Below are positions 44,645 through 51,579 of a stretch of 64,000 bases of DNA, in pieces (position 1 is the stretch's first letter; every line of letters begins with the position of its first letter). A program made the translations under genes and the position numbers. The DNA lies in the NCBI GenBank assembly GCA_965207275.1, contig CBDBMH010000002.1, positions 1,860,001 through 1,924,000 on the forward strand, written 5' to 3'. The notes under the pieces are model-generated. The model ran no database searches and was not told the origin of the DNA. It worked only from the letters and a program-made list of their open reading frames with translations. The stretch is from Bin22 sp965207275 (GTDB lineage: Bacteria > Chloroflexota > Dehalococcoidia > Lucifugimonadales > UBA3495).

Positions 44645-45010
44645 ATGGCTATCGAGCTGAACCATACCATCGTACCCTCGCGAGACAAGGAGGCCGGAGC
44701 AAGGTTCTTTGCCCGGGTCTTCGGGCTGACGTACGAAGGTATCCACGGTCACTTCGCCCCGGTCCAGGTCAACGAGTCCCTGACCCTGGACTTCGACGAC
44801 CGTGATGAATTTGAGCACCACCACTACGCCTTTCACGTGTCCGAGGAGGACTTCGATACTATATTCAACCGCATAAAATCCGAAGGAATTCCCTGGGGCA
44901 GCGGGCCCCGAAGCCTGGAGGATATGGACATTAACCACCGCAAGGGCGGACGGGGCGTCTACTTCCGTGACCCCGACGGGCACGTGCTGGAGTTGCTTAC
45001 CAGGGCATAG
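44645..45010 (+). CDS. VOC-family (glyoxalase/dioxygenase-fold) protein
   Basis: The 121-residue protein starts at ATG 44645 with GGAGGTGCACC upstream. It has the two beta-alpha-beta-beta-beta modules of the VOC fold, LNHTIVPSRDKEAGARFFARVFGLTY and HHHYAFHVSEEDFD, ending YFRDPDGHVLELLTRA. The metal ligands His7, a His in the second module and a C-terminal Glu appear present. Possible lyase, isomerase or resistance protein. A TATAAT at 44568 may be its promoter. Confidence 0.85.
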   Translation: MAIELNHTIVPSRDKEAGARFFARVFGLTYEGIHGHFAPVQVNESLTLDFDDRDEFEHHHYAFHVSEEDFDTIFNRIKSEGIPWGSGPRSLEDMDINHRKGGRGVYFRDPDGHVLELLTRA

Positions 45011-45046
45011 CGGGACCGGTATCGCCGGATAAGCCAGGGAACAATT

Positions 45047-45077
45047 GCGGGCCGGGGGAGTAACTCCCCCGGCCCGC
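45047..45077. terminator. Very strong 14-bp hairpin
   Basis: GCGGGCCGGGGGAG and CTCCCCCGGCCCGC form a perfect 14-bp stem around a TAA loop, between the VOC gene and the convergent gene ending at 45115. It lacks a T-run on either side but is suited to bidirectional termination. Confidence 0.7.
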
Positions 45078-45114
45078 TAAGGGCTTTGTCAGCCAAAGTA
45101 AACCCGCTTTGTTA

Positions 45115-46482
45115 TCAGCCTTCTCCCGGCTCCCGGATTACCTCGTTGCCCGGGGCGTTGTACGGTAATTGACCCTGCGCGCCGTTCGACCTTGGGACGG
45201 TTCTGATAGAGTTCCGGCGGGGGTTAGCGGCTAACCCCGGCGGGTCCTGGTTGTCGCCGCCGCTTTCATCGCCCTCATCCGGCGACCTCCTTGAGCCGCG
45301 CACCTCGGTCATGGCCTGGCGCATCAGGCCCATGATGTCGATTATGCGGGGTTCCAGCGCGAACCTGCGCTCTCTCCGGCCCAACTCCTCGGTCAGCGTT
45401 GTTCCCGGGCGGCGCACCTCACGGTACTCGGTCAGCAGATTCTTCAGGCTGGAGGCCAGTTCCAGGGTTCGGTCCAGTTCAGACAATTCGGTCAAGGCCT
45501 GGGCCGTCCAGAAAGTGGTGTCCTGTTCCAGGAATTCCAGGTCTGCCGAGAATTCCTCTACAATCTCGGCGTGGGCCTCCAGCAGGCTGGCCCGCCGTTC
45601 CCGCTGCACCGACTTCAATGTCCTGATGCCGCTTACCGCCTCTACGAAGGAAGGCACGGCCTCGCTCCAGTTACGGTCTTCAGGGCTCAATGAAGCAAGG
45701 AACTCGATGGTCTGGTTCAGAATGGCTGGGCCCTCTATCTGGGTAACGATGGCCGAGATTCGGGGGGGTGCGACTGGGCCGGACGCGGGAGCCTGGGCTG
45801 GCTCCGGCTGGGGCGCGTTCCCCGGTGGTTCCACGAACCGGGGCGCCTCGGGAGGCAGATAGTATGGTTCTATTTCCTCGCCCATCTCTTCCTCCCCTTC
45901 CTGATTGTCCCGAACACTCGAAATTTCTACGGTCCCGTCGCTCATTTCCGCTTCGGCCGGCTCTTCGTCCAGTACGATGGTCCTGCCCGACACATAGCAG
46001 AGCATAAGGGCTACGTCTACTTCACTCCACAATTCCGCAAGATCCACGATCCAGTCCAGTTCCCTTTGCCACACCTCCTCATCCCAGAAACCGCGAAATC
46101 GGCTGTTCTCGAAGTCGGGGTACTCGGTGGGCAAACCCTGGGAGGCCAGGTGACCCGACACCAGTTTCTCCAGTTCGTCCAGAGATTCTGCCCAGACCCG
46201 CAGAGTTGCGGTGGCCAGCTTCTCGGACTTCATTACGGACTCGTTAACCGGTTCCAGCAGCGCGGATGATATTGCCAGCGCCGGGTTGGAATAGCCCACC
46301 AGTCGTATGCTGCCGCGTATGGCCGAATCCAGTGAGCGGCCCGCGTCGGCAGAAACGTGATCCCGGGCTCGCAGGGCGCGCAGCACCAGCGAGATCCGGT
46401 ACTCCGGGCTGAGGGCCTCGAACATCGAAGTGAAGCTGAGCAAGGCCCTGTTCTTACTGTCTTCAAAAAGCTTTCTAGTCAT
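45115..46482 (-). CDS. Uncharacterised helical protein with acidic Pro-rich linker (455 aa)
   Basis: No family is recognised. The protein is soluble and alpha-helical: residues 1-165 form one helical part (RISLVLRALRARDHVSADAGR), about 165-240 is an acidic then proline-rich linker (EEMGEEIEPYYLPPEAP), residues 245-395 form a second helical part with coiled-coil-like runs, and the last 60 residues are disordered and basic/Gly/Asn-rich. GGAGGTTCCCGT precedes the ATG. It is alone, convergent with the VOC gene. Confidence 0.6.
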   Translation of the reverse strand: MTRKLFEDSKNRALLSFTSMFEALSPEYRISLVLRALRARDHVSADAGRSLDSAIRGSIRLVGYSNPALAISSALLEPVNESVMKSEKLATATLRVWAESLDELEKLVSGHLASQGLPTEYPDFENSRFRGFWDEEVWQRELDWIVDLAELWSEVDVALMLCYVSGRTIVLDEEPAEAEMSDGTVEISSVRDNQEGEEEMGEEIEPYYLPPEAPRFVEPPGNAPQPEPAQAPASGPVAPPRISAIVTQIEGPAILNQTIEFLASLSPEDRNWSEAVPSFVEAVSGIRTLKSVQRERRASLLEAHAEIVEEFSADLEFLEQDTTFWTAQALTELSELDRTLELASSLKNLLTEYREVRRPGTTLTEELGRRERRFALEPRIIDIMGLMRQAMTEVRGSRRSPDEGDESGGDNQDPPGLAANPRRNSIRTVPRSNGAQGQLPYNAPGNEVIREPGEG

Positions 46483-46621
46483 ACGGGAACCTCCGGGTTA
46501 GGCTTTCCAGACCAGCCAGCGCCGTCAAAATCCCAAGTCTACCGCTGACGGCGATCACTATCCCGAAAACCCATCCATTTTATCACGCCGGACACACCCA
46601 GCAGCAAAGGACAGGAGCACC
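46483..46621. other. Upstream region of the 455-aa gene
   Basis: Nothing beyond the likely promoter of the leftward gene is seen; a MITE copy follows. The whole interval 46483-47124 has no supported gene. Confidence 0.4.
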
Positions 46622-46622
46622 C

Positions 46623-46878
46623 AGGGCAATGTCGTTATAAATCTACCTCAAATTGCGCCGGGACTGGCAGCAAAGAATCAAGTCACCCTGAGTCCGCCGT
46701 GGCGGACCGACGGGCCTGAACTCCTGGCTGGGAGTCGTGGATTGGGTCGTAATGCCTGGCTGGCAGGTACGGATTCAGATGCTTCGATGTCCGCCTCGGT
46801 AGAATATCTGCTCTTCGCGGGCGGGCTGAGCCTGGCCGAAGGGCTCAGCATGACATTCTTTAAAGCGCAATTGCCCTG
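46623..46878. repeat. MITE-like dispersed repeat, copy C (longest)
   Basis: The 256-bp copy runs opposite to copies B and D. Its ends are AGGGCAATGTCG and GCAATTGCCCTG, with target duplication GGAGCACCC (46614-46622) and GGAACACCC (46879-46887), 8 of 9 identical. It is about 60 bp longer than the others because of extra sequence in both halves (around 46690-46720 and 46790-46840). Confidence 0.85.
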
Positions 46879-47124
46879 GGAACACCCTCCACCATCCAAT
46901 GCGGAAGGCGAAAGGAACAAATAAACCATGTTTATGAGAGGGATTAACTACTATTCTAACATCATAATATGCCGCCATGCAGTCTTGACGGCGCAGGCCG
47001 CAGGCCCTGGAAGACAAAACTGTATCTCCTCCAGGCGCCTTGCTTGACCTGAAGGAGATAGCCCCATGCCGCGTAACGTGGCCTGAACGGTGGCACGAAC
47101 AATGGTCAGGCCCGCGGCAACCGC

Positions 47125-47724
47125 CTATCGGGCGGCTTCCGTGCCGCCGCCGCCCGGTATGGCATTGGCGTCACCGGGCGACGAAGCGGTCACAGTCCGG
47201 GCAGGCTGCCCAACCGGTTGTCCTTCTACCGCCATGCCCGAAGGTGTAGCCAACTGGGAACCTGGCCGGGTTAACCGCGCCCCGGTCCTTTCATCCTGTC
47301 CCGGACCACCGCGCCAGAGTTGCCAGGCCGTAAGTCCGCCCAGGACTACAAAACTGGCGTTGAACCCAATCCAGATGAAGCCCACCACCGTCCTGGCGGC
47401 CTCCTCGTCCATGGTCAATTCCTCAAACCAGTTGGCGAAAAACCACAGGTTAAGGAACATCGCCGCGAAGAGCATCAGGTTGGTGGAAAGGTAGTTGAAA
47501 GTCACGCTGTCGTCGTGCTGTTGCCGGTCCAGCGCCCTCTTTCTCCTGTAATGGTAGACCAGGGCTACGACCACTCCGAAGGCGATGAGCCAGTTCAGGT
47601 AGTCCCAGACCAGGTTCGGTTCCTCCATGTACAGCCCGTAAATCTCTCCCGCCACAAAATGGACGCCCAGGCTCAAGGAGATCAGGCCAAGAATAACGGC
47701 CAGAATCCTTCTCAACACACCCAT
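47125..47724 (-). CDS. Uncharacterised membrane protein (199 aa), paralogue of next gene
   Basis: Four hydrophobic helices fall in the first 145 residues (RILAVILGLISLSLGVHFV, LNWLIAFGVVVALVYHY, LMLFAAMFLNLWFFANWF, FVVLGGLTAW). A polar tail follows. It shares helix order and the HxRRKRAxDR / LWFFxNWF pattern with the upstream gene, so the two are a tandem duplication. Start ATG after a G-rich site. Function unknown. Confidence 0.65.
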   Translation of the reverse strand: MGVLRRILAVILGLISLSLGVHFVAGEIYGLYMEEPNLVWDYLNWLIAFGVVVALVYHYRRKRALDRQQHDDSVTFNYLSTNLMLFAAMFLNLWFFANWFEELTMDEEAARTVVGFIWIGFNASFVVLGGLTAWQLWRGGPGQDERTGARLTRPGSQLATPSGMAVEGQPVGQPARTVTASSPGDANAIPGGGGTEAAR

Positions 47725-47734
47725 CCTTCCCCCC

Positions 47735-48193
47735 TTATCCCCGATCAGAGCCTGAACCCGTGGCAGTGGGAGCCGAGGAACGCCACAGACGAATGCCGGT
47801 CAACCCCACCAGGATAACCAGCAACGGATCGAGGATATACCAGATGACCAAAGTCGCGGTGGACTGGTTGCCTATCGGGTTGGAAGAAAGGAAGTCAAAC
47901 CAGTTGCGGAAAAACCAGAGGGCAACCAGCAGGGCCAGATAGAACATCACATTGGCTTCCAGACGCTCCCGGTTTAAGCTGTCGCCACGTACCCGGTCGG
48001 CCGCCCGCTTGCGCTGGAGTTGCAGCAGAACGGTAGCCGCTATGGAAAATGCCATCAGCATGTCCAGGTAATACCACACGGCCAGTTCCGCCTGTCCTAT
48101 GCCGCTGTACAGGGGACCCAGCACGAACTGCAGCGACACGGCGATAGCGCAGAATACCAGCACCAGCGCCAGTATCAGTCTCAGAACGTCCAT
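47735..48193 (-). CDS. Uncharacterised membrane protein (152 aa)
   Basis: Four helices resemble those of the downstream gene 11 bp away: MDVLRLILALVLVFCAIAVSL, LMAFSIAATVLLQLQRKRAADR and LVALWFFRNWFDFLS. It lacks the polar C-terminal tail of the paralogue. Probably a small membrane complex made of both. No known family. Confidence 0.65.
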   Translation of the reverse strand: MDVLRLILALVLVFCAIAVSLQFVLGPLYSGIGQAELAVWYYLDMLMAFSIAATVLLQLQRKRAADRVRGDSLNRERLEANVMFYLALLVALWFFRNWFDFLSSNPIGNQSTATLVIWYILDPLLVILVGLTGIRLWRSSAPTATGSGSDRG

Positions 48194-48230
48194 CCCGAAT
48201 GCTCCTCAGATAGTATCGGAGACTGAAATG

Positions 48231-48443
48231 CTAGCATCTTGGCAAAGGACGCATCCCTAGCAACCCATGACAGATTACGTGGATTTTGCCCCCGGTAAGG
48301 AACCACCGCACCTCCCCATTCCGGACCCCGGCGAAGGGCAGCGCCTGTAGCGCCTTCAATTCGGACAATCCGGGTCCCCTGCTCTCCTGCGGAGGCACTA
48401 TCCTGGCTTTGCCCTCCTTGCTAAACCTCAAATTGACACTCAT
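48231..48443 (-). CDS. Possible small ORF, 70 aa
   Basis: This open frame starts MSVNLRFSKEGKARIVPPQES and has no recognised domain. It lies on the opposite strand to the promoter for the yqeY-like gene. It may be non-coding; reported only because the interval 48194-48551 is otherwise empty. Confidence 0.2.
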   Translation of the reverse strand: MSVNLRFSKEGKARIVPPQESRGPGLSELKALQALPFAGVRNGEVRWFLTGGKIHVICHGLLGMRPLPRC

Positions 48444-48462
48444 TTGGCCGTAGCCATATAAT
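48433..48462 (+). promoter_or_regulatory. Near-consensus sigma-70 promoter for yqeY-like/purQ genes
   Basis: TTGACA (48433-48438), an 18-base spacer and TATAAT (48457-48462) are both perfect hexamers. Transcription would begin near 48470, leaving an 80-nt leader before the ATG at 48552. Confidence 0.8.
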
Positions 48463-48551
48463 TTTCTCGGTTGGCAGGGGGTTTTGTGGCAGCCCAGGCT
48501 GACATCAGACCCCTGCTACGAACAATATCTTCGACGCTGGCCCACGAGTTT

Positions 48552-48998
48552 ATGTCCATCAGAGAGAGACTGGAAGAAGACATCCGGAACGCCATGCGGA
48601 GCCGCAGTCAGCAAAGGCTGGAAGCGCTGCGCTACCTGAAGAGCGCCATCAATCGCGTGGAAATAGACCGCCGAATCACCCTGGACGACGACGGCGTCAC
48701 CGAAGTGATAGTGCGCCAGGTCAAGGACCGACGCGACAGCATCCGCATGTTCCAGGAAGGCAACCGCCAGGACCTGGTGGAAAAGGAGTCGGCAGACCTG
48801 GCGATTCTGGAAGAGTATATGCCTCCCCAGCTGGGCGAAGAGGAACTGGTTGCTCTCATCGAGGAAACCATCCGGCAGGTTGGCGCCGAGACCATCCGCG
48901 ACAAGGGTAAGGTCATGGGCCGGCTGATGCCCCAGGTGCAGGGCAAGGCCGACGGACAGCAAGTCAACGCCATTGTCACCAGCATGCTTGAGGGTTAG
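48552..48998 (+). CDS. GatB/YqeY-domain protein
   Basis: The 148-residue protein starts MSIRERLEEDIRNAMRSRSQQRLEALRYLKSAI and ends VQGKADGQQVNAIVTSML, matching the YqeY family (GatB/Asn-tRNA amidotransferase C-terminal domain). The motif EYMPPQL is present. It is probably involved in tRNA-dependent amidotransferase function or binding. An in-frame upstream ATG region (48471) is less likely; the ATG at 48552 fits the family length. Confidence 0.88.
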   Translation: MSIRERLEEDIRNAMRSRSQQRLEALRYLKSAINRVEIDRRITLDDDGVTEVIVRQVKDRRDSIRMFQEGNRQDLVEKESADLAILEEYMPPQLGEEELVALIEETIRQVGAETIRDKGKVMGRLMPQVQGKADGQQVNAIVTSMLEG

Positions 48999-49075
48999 GC
49001 GTTCGCCCGCCGGAGAAATGGCCATCTCCAGCGCCACCATTAATACCCTGTGGGCCGCGGACCGGAGCTAACGCA

Positions 49076-49765
49076 ATGCGCTTTGGCATCCTTGTCTTTC
49101 CCGGCACCTGGAGCGAGGCAGACTGCTACTACCAGGTCAAGGGTATATTGGGTCAGGAAGCCGATTACGTGTGGCACCGGGAGGAAACCCTGGACGGGTT
49201 CGACTGCGTCATCCTCCCCGGCGGTTTCTCCTATGGCGACTACTTGCGTGCCGGGGCTATCGCCCGGTTTGCGCCGGTAATGACGGCCCTCCAGGACTAC
49301 GCTGCGGCGGGAGGCCTCGTTGTTGGCATCTGCAACGGTTTTCAGGTCTTGTGCGAAGCTGGCCTGCTGCCCGGCGTTCTGATGCGCAACGCCCACCTGG
49401 AATACCGGTGCCAGTGGACCAACCTTCGTACCGAGCGCACCGACACTCCCTTTACGGCAAGATGCATCCAGGGCCAGAGGTTGCGAATCCCGGTTTCCCA
49501 CGGTGAGGGAAACTATTACGCCATCCCCGAAACCCTGGAGCTGCTGGAGGGCAACGGGCAGATACTCTTCCGTTACTGCGACGATACTGGGGAGATCACC
49601 GAGGATTCCAACCCTAACGGTTCCGCCCGCAACATTGCCGGCATCATAAACGAAAGGGGCAACGTCCTCGGCATGATGCCCCACCCCGAACGCAGTTGCG
49701 AGTCCCTGTTGGGCAGCGCCGACGGTAACCTGATATTCCTGTCCATCATTGACAGCCTTCGTTAA
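49076..49765 (+). CDS. purQ: Phosphoribosylformylglycinamidine synthase subunit I
   Basis: The 229-residue class I glutamine amidotransferase has the nucleophile Cys86 in GICNGFQVL, oxyanion ILPGGFSYGDYLRAG, and the His/Glu pair in MMPHPER. It supplies ammonia to PurL in purine synthesis. It lies two genes from purL, and no purS is seen between or near them. GGAGC is 8 bp before the ATG. Confidence 0.95.
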   Translation: MRFGILVFPGTWSEADCYYQVKGILGQEADYVWHREETLDGFDCVILPGGFSYGDYLRAGAIARFAPVMTALQDYAAAGGLVVGICNGFQVLCEAGLLPGVLMRNAHLEYRCQWTNLRTERTDTPFTARCIQGQRLRIPVSHGEGNYYAIPETLELLEGNGQILFRYCDDTGEITEDSNPNGSARNIAGIINERGNVLGMMPHPERSCESLLGSADGNLIFLSIIDSLR

Positions 49766-49913
49766 TCGGCCCCCTGGCCCCGAAGGCTAGAATCTGGTCC
49801 TTCCCGTGGGATCAAAGGGCAGAAGACTTCCTTCGGACACATTGCGTCTCCGGCGTCCTTGGCATTAAACTTGCCCTTTCACATTGCATTTCAGTACGAG
49901 TCAGAGGGTGGCC

Positions 49914-50894
49914 ATGCTTCCCAAAGTTTTCATCGACGGGCACACTGGCACCACCGGCCTGCGCATTCACCAGTGGATGGCTGGCCGCGAAGACATTGAA
50001 CTCTTGACCTTGCCTGAGCAATTGCGCCGCAATCCGGAAGACCGCCGGGGCCAGGTGCTGGAAGCCGACGTGGCCATCCTTTGTCTGCCGGACGATGCGG
50101 CGGAGGAGGTGGCCTGCTGGGTGGAGGGGACGGACAGTCGCCTTATCGACGCCAGCACCGCCCACCGGGTGGCCGAAGGCTGGACCTACGGATTGGCCGA
50201 ACTCCAGCCCGAGCAGCGGGAGGCTATTCACAATGCCAAGCTGGTATCCAATCCGGGCTGTTATCCCACCGGGTTCACTTTGCTGGTGCGGCCCCTGGTG
50301 GACGCGGGCCTTCTGCCAGCGGATGCTCCCATCTCCATCAACGCGTTATCGGGTTACTCCGGCGGCGGCAATTCGCTGATCAGCAAGTGGGAAGACCCCG
50401 ACAAGGGGCTGGACCGACTCCCTTACGAGGCCCCTTATTCCCTGCACCAGCGCCACAAGCATATTCCCGAAATGATGAAGTACGCGCAGGTTGCCGCGGA
50501 GCCCCAGTTCGTTCCGGCAGTAGGCCCCTTCCGGTGCGGAATGCGGGTGCAGGTGCCGCTGCATGCTTCCATGCTGGCCCCGGGAGCCACGGGCGAACAG
50601 GTTTGGGAGACCCTTTACGACCGCTATCAGGGGGAGCAGTTCGTTGAGGTTGCCCCCTTACCGGAGCCGGGCCTTCACGACGAGCACAGCTACAACCCCG
50701 AAGTGTGCAACGACAGCAACCATATTCGGCTGCACGTCGCTCCGCATCCATCAGGCCACGTCCTGCTGGTTGCCCTGCTGGACAACCTGGGCAAGGGCGC
50801 CTGCGGTGCGGCGATCCAGAACTTGAACCTGATGCTGGGCTTCGAGGAGGGCGCTGGCCTGCCGGGCGAAATGACTCGTAACAAGACCTCGTGA
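49914..50894 (+). CDS. argC: N-acetyl-gamma-glutamyl-phosphate reductase
   Basis: The 326-residue protein has VFIDGHTGTTGLRIH as Rossmann start, the active-site Cys116 in NPGCYPTGF, and GYSGGGNSLISKWEDP. The layout with short spacing matches the type 2 (short) ArgC. It reduces N-acetylglutamyl phosphate in arginine synthesis. The ATG at 49914 has GAGGGTG upstream. Its neighbours are purine genes, with no other arg genes in the window. Confidence 0.9.
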   Translation: MLPKVFIDGHTGTTGLRIHQWMAGREDIELLTLPEQLRRNPEDRRGQVLEADVAILCLPDDAAEEVACWVEGTDSRLIDASTAHRVAEGWTYGLAELQPEQREAIHNAKLVSNPGCYPTGFTLLVRPLVDAGLLPADAPISINALSGYSGGGNSLISKWEDPDKGLDRLPYEAPYSLHQRHKHIPEMMKYAQVAAEPQFVPAVGPFRCGMRVQVPLHASMLAPGATGEQVWETLYDRYQGEQFVEVAPLPEPGLHDEHSYNPEVCNDSNHIRLHVAPHPSGHVLLVALLDNLGKGACGAAIQNLNLMLGFEEGAGLPGEMTRNKTS

Positions 50895-50904
50895 GGCGCT
50901 TCCT

Positions 50905-51156
50905 ATGCAGGTGACAGTAGAAGAGGCCAAGACCATACTACCTGAGCTTTGCCAGCTTGCACAAGCAGGTTTGGAAGTGATAATCACTAAGGACGGTCAG
51001 CCTTACATAAGGCTGGTTGCGTGCACTGACAGCGATGATATTCCTAAACCGGACCGAATACCCGGAACATTGAAAGGAAAGATTTGGTTGTCGCCTGACT
51101 TCGATGAACCGGTGGAGTTCTCTACGGAATCGACGGGCCCTGGGGAACAGGTTTGA
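50905..51156 (+). CDS. Phd/YefM-like antitoxin
   Basis: The 83-residue protein shows the Phd/VapB-type N-terminus MQVTVEEAKTILPELCQLAQAG followed by EVIITKDGQPYIRLV, with a flexible C-terminal tail that would wrap the toxin. Its stop overlaps the toxin start (TTGA). It lies 10 bp after argC. Base composition is lower in GC than the flanking pur/arg genes, consistent with later arrival. Confidence 0.85.
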   Translation: MQVTVEEAKTILPELCQLAQAGLEVIITKDGQPYIRLVACTDSDDIPKPDRIPGTLKGKIWLSPDFDEPVEFSTESTGPGEQV

Positions 51157-51539
51157 CCCGATACTTGCTGGATACCCACGCTTTTCTATGGTGGCATGAT
51201 TCCAGTCCTCAACTCGGGACCAGGGCGACGTTGCAGATACGCAACTCACAGAATGAGGTTCTTTTTAGTGCCATTAGCAGTTACGAAATGGAATTCAAGC
51301 GTAACTTAGGGAAGTTGCGGGCGCCAGACCATTTGGAAGACCTGCTTGCCAGCCATGGGTTCGTCCCCTTGCCTGTAACCTTAGCCCACGCGGAACTGGC
51401 CGGCCGCCTTCCCATGCACCATCGTGACCCCTTTGACCGCATCCTGGTTGCCCAGGCAATCCTCGAAGACCTTGTTCTTATAACCGGGGATAATAACGTT
51501 CGCCGCTTCGATGTACCTGTGTTACCGACCGGTGATTAG
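51153..51539 (+). CDS. vapC: VapC-like PIN-domain toxin
   Basis: The 128-residue PIN protein carries the acidic active-site residues Asp7 (LLDTHA), Glu47 region (SYEMEFK), Asp95 (DPFDRILVAQA) and Asp113 (TGDNNV). Family members are RNases that cleave tRNA or rRNA. Start TTG overlapping the antitoxin stop. It is followed by purL 40 bp downstream. Confidence 0.9.
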   Translation: MTRYLLDTHAFLWWHDSSPQLGTRATLQIRNSQNEVLFSAISSYEMEFKRNLGKLRAPDHLEDLLASHGFVPLPVTLAHAELAGRLPMHHRDPFDRILVAQAILEDLVLITGDNNVRRFDVPVLPTGD

Positions 51540-51579
51540 CCGGACTCCGACTTCCCTGAAAACAGGCGGACCTATCTCA

